A DNA stretch of 8,482 bases, taken from contig SPBW01000095.1 in assembly GCA_004525685.1 (NCBI GenBank), positions 1-8,482 of the forward strand, given 5' to 3'. The first letter of the stretch is position 1; each line of letters opens with the position of its first letter. The notes under the pieces were generated by a model. The model made no database searches. It was not told the origin of the DNA and saw only the letters and a program-made list of their open reading frames with translations. The position numbers were made by a program, and so were the translations under genes. Shown piece by piece: positions 1 through 7,006 of this stretch. Source of the stretch: Candidatus Atribacteria bacterium (GTDB lineage: Bacteria > Bipolaricaulota > Bipolaricaulia > UBA7950 > UBA9294).

Positions 1-1443
1 CGGGCCTTCTCCAACCTGATTGAAGAGGTTCGTAGGGTCGATGACAAGAGCTTCTTAATCGTCTATGGGACACCGAATCTGTTCTACTCCAACATCGGTG
101 GGTCGATTGGCCTAGCGCGTCATTATGACATTGCCCCGGAACACATCTGGGGACCAATCTACGAAGATGTCATGGGTCAAATCGTTTCCAATCCAGAGAA
201 CGCAGCGGCCATTGTTCAGGGGCAATTCCTTGGTGCGCCCGCGTCGATCGGGACGGGTACTGTCGTTGGCAGTGGCGCCTTCCAATTCGCTGAGTGGCAG
301 ATCAACCAGTACATGCGATTCACTCGCCGCGCGGACTTCTTCCTTGATCCTCCCGGTCCGGCTGCGAACTATCTCCAGGAAATCACGGTGAGATATATTG
401 TTGCCCAGCCGACGTTGCTTTCTGGGATCATTGCCGGTGAGATCGAGGCATCCGATGACATTGGGCTCGCGGGCCTAGATCCTGTCATTCTGAGGGCACA
501 GCTGGGGTATCAAGCCGTTGTTGATGTCACACCGTCAGGATTCATTGAGAAGCTGAACTTCAATGTGTTCCCAGAGTATCAAGGATCGGTCGATCTGTTG
601 CTCGGTGACAAACGAACCCGGCAAGCGATCATCCAGGCGATTGATCGAGAGGATATCGCTCGAACGGTCTTCCCTGGTGCGACAGTTTCCAACTCGTTCC
701 TTGTAGCGGGGGACATCGGATTCGATCCGACTCTCAATCCGTGGCCAACCGATGTTGCTGCAGCACGTGCGTTACTTGCTGAGCTTGGATGGGCCGATAG
801 CGATGGAAACGGCATTCTGGAGCGTACAACAGCGGACGGTCGCGTGGTTGAGTTCCGTTTGCACTGGGTCGCCACCACAGCCGATTTCAGGATTCGCACG
901 GGAGAGATTCTCCTGGAGATGCTCGCAGACGTGGGGATCAGGCTCGAAGTGGAAAACCTCCCCGGAAGTGTTGTCTTCAGCAGCGAGTACCTGAACCATG
1001 GTTCCGAGGGAACTTGGCGAGGAATCGTCGAGTACGCCGAGGCGGGCGGATTTGGTCAAGCACCTGCAGATCCTCTGTCGAACGAACTGTGGGCGAACGA
1101 TCTGCTTGAAGTTCCCATCGACGTCACATTGGAGAACACGCCGCTACCCGAGAACAGCTTTGGCGGTACCAACATTATGGGATGGGTCAACACAGAGTTC
1201 GATCAAATGAGAGCGGATGCGCTGCAGGAATTTGACGTCGACGATAGAGCAGCAATCGTCGTACAGATGCAGCAAATCTACAATGAAGAGCTGCCCACGG
1301 TTCCTCTCTACGATCGCTCCGAAGTCGTTGTTAAGGCAAGGGGCTTGGAGAACTTCGTTAAAGGAACAGCAGCTGCCCGAACCCAGTTCTGGAATGCTTG
1401 GGAGTGGGGTTGGGCGCAGAACGGAGCCACGGCAGTCCGTTAG
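1..1443 (+). CDS. Peptide/nickel-type ABC transporter substrate-binding protein (SBP family 5), 5' end missing
   Basis: This is the extracytoplasmic binding protein that captures the ligand (probably a peptide, otherwise nickel, an opine or a sugar) and delivers it to the permeases encoded next. The frame is open from base 1, so the gene begins upstream. 480 residues remain, and by comparison with the usual 500-600 residues about 90-130 N-terminal residues, including the signal peptide, are missing. Family features are the GSGAFQFAEW segment (about 274-303), the DKRTRQAIIQAIDRE helix (607-651) that typifies SBP_bac_5 proteins, and AELGWADSDGNG (778-813), a conserved C-lobe motif. It ends in a Trp-rich tail (WNAWEWGWAQ). 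It is followed by a hairpin and then dppB, dppC, dppD and dppF in the same direction. The family is certain. The ligand cannot be read from the sequence. Confidence 0.93.
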   Translation, partial: RAFSNLIEEVRRVDDKSFLIVYGTPNLFYSNIGGSIGLARHYDIAPEHIWGPIYEDVMGQIVSNPENAAAIVQGQFLGAPASIGTGTVVGSGAFQFAEWQINQYMRFTRRADFFLDPPGPAANYLQEITVRYIVAQPTLLSGIIAGEIEASDDIGLAGLDPVILRAQLGYQAVVDVTPSGFIEKLNFNVFPEYQGSVDLLLGDKRTRQAIIQAIDREDIARTVFPGATVSNSFLVAGDIGFDPTLNPWPTDVAAARALLAELGWADSDGNGILERTTADGRVVEFRLHWVATTADFRIRTGEILLEMLADVGIRLEVENLPGSVVFSSEYLNHGSEGTWRGIVEYAEAGGFGQAPADPLSNELWANDLLEVPIDVTLENTPLPENSFGGTNIMGWVNTEFDQMRADALQEFDVDDRAAIVVQMQQIYNEELPTVPLYDRSEVVVKARGLENFVKGTAAARTQFWNAWEWGWAQNGATAVR

Positions 1444-1471
1444 CCACGGCGTTCACAACAAGTAAGAACCT

Positions 1472-1502
1472 ACTGGGAGTGGGGAATTTTCCCACTCCCA
1501 GT
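1472..1502 (+). promoter_or_regulatory. Intercistronic stem-loop without U-tract between the binding-protein and permease genes
   Basis: A perfect 12-bp inverted repeat (arms 1472-1483 and 1491-1502, core CTGGGAGTGGG / CCCACTCCCAG) encloses a 7-nt loop. It lies 28 nt after the binding-protein stop and 20 nt before the permease ATG. No T-run follows, so it is a poor intrinsic terminator. In several importer operons a hairpin at this place protects the binding-protein mRNA from 3' exonucleases and lowers permease expression. The same role is inferred here from position and structure. Confidence 0.7.
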
Positions 1503-1503
1503 T

Positions 1504-1517
1504 CACCAAAGTTGGTG
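1504..1517 (+). promoter_or_regulatory. Small hairpin covering the weak ribosome-binding site of dppB
   Basis: CACCAA (1504-1509) and TTGGTG (1512-1517) are complementary and end 5 nt before the dppB ATG. The only SD-like bases (GGTG) are in the 3' arm, so folding would hide them. The stem is short and its loop very tight, so the effect may be slight. Confidence 0.35.
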
Positions 1518-1522
1518 TTGGC

Positions 1523-2494
1523 ATGGCTACGTACCTAGCGCGGCGGGTGTTACAGGTAATTCCGACGCTGTTTGTGATATCGCTGCTGCTGTTCGGCTTG
1601 CTCTCTATGAAGCCTGGCGATCCCATCGATGACATGCGACGAGGCAACCCCGGATTCACGCAGGCGGATTATGATCGCTTGCGGGAGTTTTACGGACTGG
1701 ACAAGCCGTGGTATGTTCAATACTGGCGATGGCTTGGCCGAGCCGTGCGTGGAGACTTCGGCGTATCGCGCCAGTTTGGCAGGCCCGCGGCGTCGTATAT
1801 CTTCAACTATCGTTTCCCGAACACCGTATTGCTGTCGGGGCTCTCTCTGCTTGTCGCGTTTTGCGTGGCGGTTCCTGCGGGGGTGATCTCTGCGTTGCGG
1901 CAGCACACGGCTGTGGACTATGCCATCACAGTTGGCAATTTCATTGGGGTCTCGATTCCCATCTTTTGGTTAGGAATCATGCTGATCTATATTTTCGCGG
2001 TGTACTTCCGCGGCGTCCTGCCTGCCGGAGGTATGGTGACACCAGGGGTGACGGGGACATGGCCCATGTTCGTCGATCGGCTCAGACATCTCTTGCTCCC
2101 TGTCGCTGCCCTCTCGTCTCTGCAATTGGCGCAGTGGACACGTTTCATGCGCAGCTCGATGCTAGAGACGATCCAACTGGATTTCGTCGTGACGGCTCGA
2201 TCCAAGGGAATCTCTGAACGCAAGGTCATCTTCAAGCACGCATTAAAGAACGCGATTCTTCCCTTGATCACGCTGGTGGGGCTGAATGTGCCCCTTCTCT
2301 TTTCAGGAGCGATCCTGACCGAAACGGTCTTCAACTGGCCCGGGATGGGGCGCGCCATCTTTGATGCGATCCTTGTCAACGATTTCAATGTGGCAATGGT
2401 GTCCCTTATGTTCATTTCGTTGTTGGTGCTGGCGTTTAACTTGTTGGCAGATGTGGCTTACGCCTTGATTGATCCACGGATACGGTACGAGTAG
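1523..2494 (+). CDS. dppB: Peptide ABC transporter permease, DppB/OppB family
   Basis: This inner-membrane subunit forms half of the translocation channel with DppC. The 323 residues match the usual family length of about 305-340. The N-terminus (YLARRVLQVIPTLFVISLLLF) is the typical first membrane helix of this family, followed by KPGDP (30-34) and the YGLDKPWYVQYWRW segment. Five further hydrophobic segments follow. The cytoplasmic EAA coupling loop is clear at about residues 222-247 (TARSKGISERKVIFKHALKN, then AILP), and the C-terminus ends in LIDPRIRYE. The ATG at 1523 is chosen because homologues begin at this point. The SD is weak: only GGTG at 1514-1517, inside a small hairpin. The stop is directly followed by the dppC ATG with no gap, so translational coupling is likely. 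Confidence 0.95.
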   Translation: MATYLARRVLQVIPTLFVISLLLFGLLSMKPGDPIDDMRRGNPGFTQADYDRLREFYGLDKPWYVQYWRWLGRAVRGDFGVSRQFGRPAASYIFNYRFPNTVLLSGLSLLVAFCVAVPAGVISALRQHTAVDYAITVGNFIGVSIPIFWLGIMLIYIFAVYFRGVLPAGGMVTPGVTGTWPMFVDRLRHLLLPVAALSSLQLAQWTRFMRSSMLETIQLDFVVTARSKGISERKVIFKHALKNAILPLITLVGLNVPLLFSGAILTETVFNWPGMGRAIFDAILVNDFNVAMVSLMFISLLVLAFNLLADVAYALIDPRIRYE

Positions 2495-3532
2495 ATGAAG
2501 AAGAAACGCAAAGATACGAGTCCGAAACCGATAGAAACTGGCGAAGTGTCCGTGCGCCACGGCGAATCCTACTGGAGATATGCGTGGCGGCGATTCCGAA
2601 GGCATCGCTTGGCGATGGTCGCCGGAGTTGTGCTGGTCATTCTGATCTTGGGAGCCATCTTTGCGCCATGGCTAAGCCCGTACAACTATTCAAGACAGAA
2701 CAGAAGCAACATGTTTGATGCGCCGAGTTTTCGCGTTGAAGAGGATCAAGTGGAGGATAAATGCGTTCGGCCGCGAGTTCTTTGGTGGCGCTGTGGCGTT
2801 CACCCCTTCGGGACAGACGACCTGGGCAGGGATATTCTAACTCGCGTTTTGCAGGGGGGGCGCGTTTCACTGATCGTCGGTTTCAGCGCAGCGTTCATCT
2901 CGACACTCCTGGGGACGATGATCGGCGCGATCGCTGGCTACTGGGGCGGAATCATTGACTCTTTGACCAGCCGGTTGATCGAGATCATGCTATCCATTCC
3001 TCAACTGCCTCTTCTACTCATCCTAGTTGGCTTGCTAGCCAATCCCGAAGTGCAATTCGGCGTGTTTCTCACGGGGCTTCTCGGGGATTCGAAAAGCATT
3101 GTGATGATCATCGGGGTAATCATTCTGCTTTCATGGATGGGAACCGCGCGTCTGGTCAGAGGCCAGGTTATTGCACTGAAGCAACGTGATTTTGTTGAAG
3201 CGGCCCGCGCAGTTGGCGCGTCACGCATAAGAATAGCCTTTCGGCATCTTCTCCCGAATGTGACGTCTGTCATCATCGTCCAGGGAACGCTGATGACGGG
3301 TGAGGCCATTTTGATCGAATCTGGACTATCGTTCCTGGGCCTTGGCATCCAACCGCCCGCCGTCTCCTGGGGGAACATGTTGTCGCGGGCTCAGGGGTTT
3401 CTCTATTATCCCAATGGGATCTACATCGCGTTCTTCCCAGGGCTATGCATCCTGCTTACGGTTCTGTGTGCCAACTTTGTTGGAGATGGTCTTCGCGATG
3501 CACTGGATCCAAGGTATCACGGACGTGTCTAG
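2495..3532 (+). CDS. dppC: Peptide ABC transporter permease, DppC/OppC family
   Basis: This is the second membrane subunit of the importer. It has 345 residues, somewhat longer than the usual 290-320. A Lys/Arg-rich cytoplasmic N-terminus (MKKKRK) precedes the OppC-type N-terminal segment and first membrane helix (about 40-60). The family hallmark HPFGTDDLGRDILTRV starts at residue 103, and the EAA loop begins at E235 (EAARAVGASRIRIAFRHLLPN). Near the C-terminus come SFLGLGIQPPAVSWGNML and GDGLRDALDPR, both standard. The extra length lies in the N-terminal tail and in a charged linker with two Cys between helix 1 and HPFGTD (about 68-102). The ATG directly abuts the dppB stop. A 90-bp gap separates it from dppD. 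Confidence 0.95.
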   Translation: MKKKRKDTSPKPIETGEVSVRHGESYWRYAWRRFRRHRLAMVAGVVLVILILGAIFAPWLSPYNYSRQNRSNMFDAPSFRVEEDQVEDKCVRPRVLWWRCGVHPFGTDDLGRDILTRVLQGGRVSLIVGFSAAFISTLLGTMIGAIAGYWGGIIDSLTSRLIEIMLSIPQLPLLLILVGLLANPEVQFGVFLTGLLGDSKSIVMIIGVIILLSWMGTARLVRGQVIALKQRDFVEAARAVGASRIRIAFRHLLPNVTSVIIVQGTLMTGEAILIESGLSFLGLGIQPPAVSWGNMLSRAQGFLYYPNGIYIAFFPGLCILLTVLCANFVGDGLRDALDPRYHGRV

Positions 3533-3610
3533 CGTCCGACGTCTTCGACAACCCCTCTGCACGCAGTTCACGGCAAGGGGCAAGTGCCTCCAAGCCCATG
3601 CCGGAGATAT

Positions 3611-3617
3611 GAGGAGG
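3611..3617 (+). promoter_or_regulatory. Ribosome-binding site that sets the TTG start of dppD
   Basis: GAGGAGG at 3611-3617 lies 5 nt before TTG at 3623. This is the strongest SD near the gene. It favours the TTG over the upstream in-frame GTG at 3584, which would add 13 residues (MPPSPCRRYEEDG) that do not look like this family. Confidence 0.8.
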
Positions 3618-3622
3618 ATGGG

Positions 3623-4606
3623 TTGGACAAGCTAATCGAGGTCAGAGGTCTCAAGACGTACTTCTACACCGAAGATGGCATAGTCCGTGCTGTCGACGGG
3701 GTGGACTACGTCATCGAAAGGGAGAAGACGCTGGGAATTGTTGGTGAGAGTGGGTGCGGAAAATCCGTGACGGCGCTTACCATCATGGGATTGGTGGAAA
3801 TCCCGCCCGGGAAGATCGAGGCCGGTGAAATCCTCTTCCATCGTGGCGACCAAGTGATCGATCTAGCCAAACTCAAACCCAAAGGACGCGAAATGCGAGC
3901 CATTCGTGGGAATGAGATTGCCATGATCTTCCAAGAGCCCATGACGTCACTGAATCCTGTTTATACGATCGGGAACCAGATCATGGAAGCGATCATTCTT
4001 CATCAACAGCGCAAAAAAAAGGAAGCCAAGACGAAGGCCATCGAAATGCTACGTGCTGTAGGCATTTCGCTTCCGGAGCAACGGGTGAATGAGTATCCGC
4101 ACCAGCTTTCCGGCGGCATGCGCCAGCGTGCGATGATTGCCATGGCCATGTCCTGCAATCCATCGTTGCTGATCGCCGATGAGCCGACCACGGCTCTTGA
4201 TGTGACCATTCAGGCACAGGTGCTTGAGCTGATGAATGCCCTTCGCGTGGAGTTTCACGCGTCGATTCAGTTTATTACCCACGATCTTGGCGTCATCGCC
4301 GGCATGGCCGATGATGTCGTGGTGATGTACCTAGGAAGGATTGTCGAAGCCTCAAGTGTGCGAGAAATCTTCCACAACGGAAAGCATCCCTACACCCGGG
4401 GGTTGATGAACTCGATTCCGTCGCTGGCAGCGACCAAGCGCAGGCTGGAGCCGATTGAGGGGGTTGTTCCCGATCCATTTGACGTCCCGCCCGGATGCGG
4501 GTTTGAACCCCGATGCCCGCAGGCGATGGAGATTTGCAGGACGAAGATGCCAGAACTCAAAGACGTCGCTGCAGGCCATGCCACGGCCTGTTGGCTCTAC
4601 GAATGA
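3623..4606 (+). CDS. dppD: Peptide ABC transporter ATPase, DppD/OppD family (TTG start)
   Basis: One of two cytoplasmic ATPases that drive uptake. Starting at the TTG it has 327 residues, the usual DppD length, and begins MDKLIEVRGLKTYF as homologues do. Visible motifs are Walker A GESGCGKS (41-48), the Q-loop FQEP (Q104), signature LSGGMRQR (162-169), Walker B LLIADEP (182-188), D-loop ALD (191-193) and H-loop H220. The C-terminal oligopeptide/dipeptide extension contains HPYTRGL and cysteines C292, C298, C305 and C323, spaced C-X5-C-X6-C-X17-C. In a characterised bacterial DppD such cysteines bind a [4Fe-4S] cluster. All catalytic motifs are intact. An A8 run (4013-4020) encodes part of a Lys stretch. 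The gene lies 18 nt ahead of dppF. Confidence 0.96.
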   Translation: MDKLIEVRGLKTYFYTEDGIVRAVDGVDYVIEREKTLGIVGESGCGKSVTALTIMGLVEIPPGKIEAGEILFHRGDQVIDLAKLKPKGREMRAIRGNEIAMIFQEPMTSLNPVYTIGNQIMEAIILHQQRKKKEAKTKAIEMLRAVGISLPEQRVNEYPHQLSGGMRQRAMIAMAMSCNPSLLIADEPTTALDVTIQAQVLELMNALRVEFHASIQFITHDLGVIAGMADDVVVMYLGRIVEASSVREIFHNGKHPYTRGLMNSIPSLAATKRRLEPIEGVVPDPFDVPPGCGFEPRCPQAMEICRTKMPELKDVAAGHATACWLYE

Positions 4607-4624
4607 CCAAAGAGGTGACCTGGG

Positions 4625-5665
4625 TTGACTTCTGACAACATCTTGCTCGATGTTAAGGGTCTCAAGAAGTACTTTCCTGTCCGCAAAGGCCTACTGCGCC
4701 GCACGGTCGCGCACGTCAAGGCTGTTGATGGCATTGATATGTTCATCAGAGAGGGAGAAACCCTTGGGTTGGTCGGAGAAAGCGGATGCGGCAAGACGAC
4801 GACTGGACGCTCGATTCTTCGGCTCATCGAGCCCTCCAGTGGCGAGATCCTGTTCAGGAGCAAGAAGCTGGCATCTGCCGACGAAGGGGTCAAGCAGATC
4901 AATGTCATCACGGCGCGGCGTAAGACGATGAAGATGCTGCGCCGTGAGATGCAAATTATCTTTCAGGACCCCTACTCATCGCTGAACCCGCGAATGACCG
5001 TCGGGGCCATTGTTGGCGAACCATTGCTGGTACACGGGCTTGCGAAAGGAGCAGCTCGCGAAGCGCAGGTGAAGAGGCTTCTTGCGGCGGTGGGATTGAA
5101 GCCCGACCACATGAAGCGCTATCCACACGAATTCTCAGGAGGACAACGACAGCGTATTGGCGTGGCGAGGGCATTGGCTCTGGAGCCGAAGTTGATCGTA
5201 TGTGACGAACCGGTGTCGGCATTGGATGTATCCGTCCAGGCGCAGGTGGTTAATCTGCTGGAGGATCTTCAGGCCGAGTTTGGGTTGACGTATCTATTCA
5301 TTGCCCACGACCTGTCCGTCGTCAAGCATATTGCCGATCGAGTTGCGGTCATGTACCTTGGGAAGATTGCCGAACTGTCGTCTACAGAGGAGCTGTTTGC
5401 AGCACCGAAGCATCCCTACACAGAGGCATTGATGTCTGCGGTACCTGTGCCGGATCCGGATTGGAATGTGGAGCGAATACTGCTTGAGGGAGACGTTCCC
5501 AATCCTGTGTCGCCGCCGTCTGGCTGCTATTTTCATCCACGCTGTCGCTACGCAAAGGACGTCTGCAAGACAGACGCCCCCACATATCGAGATCTCGGGG
5601 ACCTGCACTTCGTGACCTGCCACTTCGCTGACACCCTGAGCCTGCAGCCGATTCGATCTGAGTAG
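4625..5665 (+). CDS. dppF: Peptide ABC transporter ATPase, DppF/OppF family (TTG start)
   Basis: The partner ATPase of DppD, 346 residues. The TTG at 4625 has GAGGTG (4612-4617) 7 nt upstream and gives the normal N-terminus MTSDNILLDVKGLKKYFPV. Motifs are Walker A GESGCGKT (51-58), Q-loop FQDP (Q114), signature FSGGQRQR (170-177), Walker B LIVCDEP (190-196), D-loop ALD (199-201) and H-loop H228. The KKYFPVRKG start and the IIFQDPYSSLNPRMTV segment are typical of the F subunit. A charged insertion of roughly ten residues precedes the Q-loop (about 83-105). The C-terminal extension carries C301, C307, C314 and C332, with exactly the same C-X5-C-X6-C-X17-C spacing as DppD. It is the last gene of the transporter block, and no convincing terminator follows it. 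Confidence 0.96.
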   Translation: MTSDNILLDVKGLKKYFPVRKGLLRRTVAHVKAVDGIDMFIREGETLGLVGESGCGKTTTGRSILRLIEPSSGEILFRSKKLASADEGVKQINVITARRKTMKMLRREMQIIFQDPYSSLNPRMTVGAIVGEPLLVHGLAKGAAREAQVKRLLAAVGLKPDHMKRYPHEFSGGQRQRIGVARALALEPKLIVCDEPVSALDVSVQAQVVNLLEDLQAEFGLTYLFIAHDLSVVKHIADRVAVMYLGKIAELSSTEELFAAPKHPYTEALMSAVPVPDPDWNVERILLEGDVPNPVSPPSGCYFHPRCRYAKDVCKTDAPTYRDLGDLHFVTCHFADTLSLQPIRSE

Positions 5666-5704
5666 AGCGCCAGACTCCTTTATTCGAAGGACGCGAAGGT
5701 TCTC

Positions 5705-5908
5705 GTGAAGTTCTTCTCGCTTGCTCTCTTCTCCAAGGGGAGATTCTCCGTTGGCGATTGTGTTCAAGGTTGCCAAGCATTTTCCGTGGAGAAGCGCAGG
5801 CCCAAGCCTCCTCAGTGCCCGTGCGGGCGCTGTGAGGGAAAGCGCTATTCAATGGGACTCGATGACGAGCTAAGCTTGGATCAAGCCAGCAAGAAGGAGG
5901 GTCTATGA
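5705..5908 (+). CDS. Possible small cysteine-rich protein (67 aa, GTG start), unrecognised
   Basis: This is a weak candidate in the 239-bp spacer after dppF. The GTG at 5705 has GAAGG (5695-5699) 5 nt upstream. The product has a short hydrophobic start (MKFFSLALF), then five Cys in the pattern C-X3-C-X14-C-X-C-X2-C (C19, C23, C38, C40, C43), the last three in CPCGRCEGKRYS, which resembles a metal-binding knuckle. The TGA overlaps the ATG of the next gene as ATGA, a common sign of translational coupling. Against it, I recognise no family, the start is GTG with a modest SD, and the GC-rich hairpin at 5813-5832 could itself account for the CPCGRC codons. The spacer shows no clear promoter or terminator. 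Confidence 0.3.
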   Translation: MKFFSLALFSKGRFSVGDCVQGCQAFSVEKRRPKPPQCPCGRCEGKRYSMGLDDELSLDQASKKEGL

Positions 5909-6372
5909 ACGAGAGCATTCTGCGAGAACAACTGGTGTCTCAATTGGAGGGAGGCCAGGCCTATCTTCCTGTGAGAGAGATCTTCGAGGGGTTTCCAGTT
6001 GAGTGTGCGGGCGTTCGCATCGACAGCATTCGGCATACACCGTGGGAACTTCTGGAGCATCTTCGGATTGCGCAATGGGACATCCTGCAGTTTACGATCG
6101 ATCCTGCGCATGTCACGCCTCCGTGGCCGGACGAGCATTGGCCAAAGAAGAGCGCTCCTGAATCCGTAGATGCGTGGCAGGCGTCTGTAGATGCGTTCCT
6201 GTCAGAATTAGAGGACGTCAAGAAGCTGGCGCGAAGCCTTGAGCCGCCGCTGTTTGAGAAAATCCCTCACGGATCTGGGCAGACGTATCTGAGGGAAATC
6301 CTGCTGGTGGCGGATCATAATTCGCATCATCTCGGGCAGCTGTTGATGCTTCGCCGTGCGTTGGAGGCCTAG
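5905..6372 (+). CDS. DinB/YfiT-like four-helix-bundle protein, putative metal-dependent enzyme
   Basis: A 155-residue protein of the DinB superfamily, whose members are small four-helix bundles that usually bind a metal ion through three His. Many act as thiol-dependent transferases (bacillithiol- or mycothiol-S-transferases) or hydrolases. The typical first motif is TPWELLEHLRIAQWDIL, with the expected ligand H52 and the Trp/Asp that follow. The second is DHNSHHLGQLLMLRRAL at the C-terminus, giving the HxxxH pair H138/H142. All three ligands are therefore present. The ATG has AAGGAGG (5894-5900) 4 nt upstream. It follows dppF by 239 bp in the same direction. Its substrate cannot be inferred, and a link with peptide uptake is only positional. 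Confidence 0.88.
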   Translation: MNESILREQLVSQLEGGQAYLPVREIFEGFPVECAGVRIDSIRHTPWELLEHLRIAQWDILQFTIDPAHVTPPWPDEHWPKKSAPESVDAWQASVDAFLSELEDVKKLARSLEPPLFEKIPHGSGQTYLREILLVADHNSHHLGQLLMLRRALEA

Positions 6373-6405
6373 CTTGAGCAAAATGATGGCTCGAGGAGGC
6401 GACTT

Positions 6406-6954
6406 ATGAAGAAGGCGCTCGTTCTGATACTGGTGATGGCGTTAGCAAGTGTGTCTGTCGTGGCTGGTCCAGCACAGGACATTCTGGGAAACTTGGCGGA
6501 TTCAGCGAAATCCGAACGTGTCGTATTGGGCCTGACGACCGTGGGAATCGGCGCGGTCATTGGTGTGGGTGGATATTTCTTGATGGATGACATAGGTCTG
6601 GGTACGTATGCCGCCATTGCAGGTGGATTGGTGGCGCTTCCTGGACTCATCACGCTTGTTATTCCCTCAGAAGCTGAAATCGCCTGCTCGCGAGCCTGCG
6701 ACTCAGAGGTCGATTCCGCGATGGCCTTGGAGAAGATGGCCACCAATGCGCGGCTTACCCGGTATGTTTCAGGCATTGTCAATATCGCCGCAGGAACCGC
6801 ATCACTTCTCTTCCCCTACAGCTACGTGACTCAGTACGACTATGTGTATTCCGCCATCATGAGCTTTGGCATGGCAGCGATTGACCTCTTTTTCCCTTCC
6901 CAAGAAGAGAGAGCCTACGAAAGCTACAAACTCCTAGCGGCTCCGGCCGGATGA
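6406..6954 (+). CDS. Putative exported/membrane protein of unknown function (182 aa)
   Basis: I do not recognise a family. The start is well supported: GAGGAGG (6393-6399) lies 6 nt before the ATG, 33 bp after the DinB-like gene, so the two probably share a transcript. Residues 1-20 look like a signal peptide (MKK, a hydrophobic core, then VVA before Gly21). Glycine-rich hydrophobic stretches at about 38-60 and 66-88 look like a helical hairpin, and two more lie at about 118-139 and 145-163. The loop between the pairs holds C94 and C98 (CSRAC), a possible disulfide or metal site, and is followed by an acidic segment. The tail EERAYESYKLL is a short amphipathic helix. An envelope location is inferred. 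No catalytic motif is visible. Confidence 0.75.
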   Translation: MKKALVLILVMALASVSVVAGPAQDILGNLADSAKSERVVLGLTTVGIGAVIGVGGYFLMDDIGLGTYAAIAGGLVALPGLITLVIPSEAEIACSRACDSEVDSAMALEKMATNARLTRYVSGIVNIAAGTASLLFPYSYVTQYDYVYSAIMSFGMAAIDLFFPSQEERAYESYKLLAAPAG

Positions 6955-6979
6955 TCGGAGCCAGCCTATCCCATTACGT

Positions 6980-7006
6980 GCGCTAGCGGATACGATCCGC
7001 TAGCGC
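6980..7006 (+). terminator. Stem-loop terminator at the convergent gene junction
   Basis: A perfect 11-bp stem (GCGCTAGCGGA 6980-6990 with its complement 6996-7006) and a 5-nt loop are followed on the + strand by TTCCTT. The U-tract is weak. It lies 25 nt after the membrane-protein stop. Its left arm contains the TAG stop of the - strand regulator gene (6983-6985), so the element also forms the end of that coding sequence. On the - strand no T-run follows, so it is assigned mainly to the + strand transcript. Confidence 0.55.

Noticed and set aside
3533..3610. Gap between dppC and dppD as a site of an extra promoter or terminator
   Set aside because: Only a weak CCCCT/AGGGG pairing with a long loop was found, with no convincing -35/-10 pair or T-run. 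It appears to be a plain intercistronic spacer.
5813..5832. Hairpin CAGTGCCC / GGGCGCTG as a terminator for the transporter operon
   Set aside because: The stem has 8 pairs with a 4-nt loop, but no T-run follows and it lies nearly 150 nt past the dppF stop. It gives no support for termination.
6687..6699. 13-base match CTCGCGAGCCTGC, shared with the - strand promoter region at 7920-7932
   Set aside because: About one 13-base match is expected by chance in a window of this length on two strands, and this copy lies within a coding sequence.
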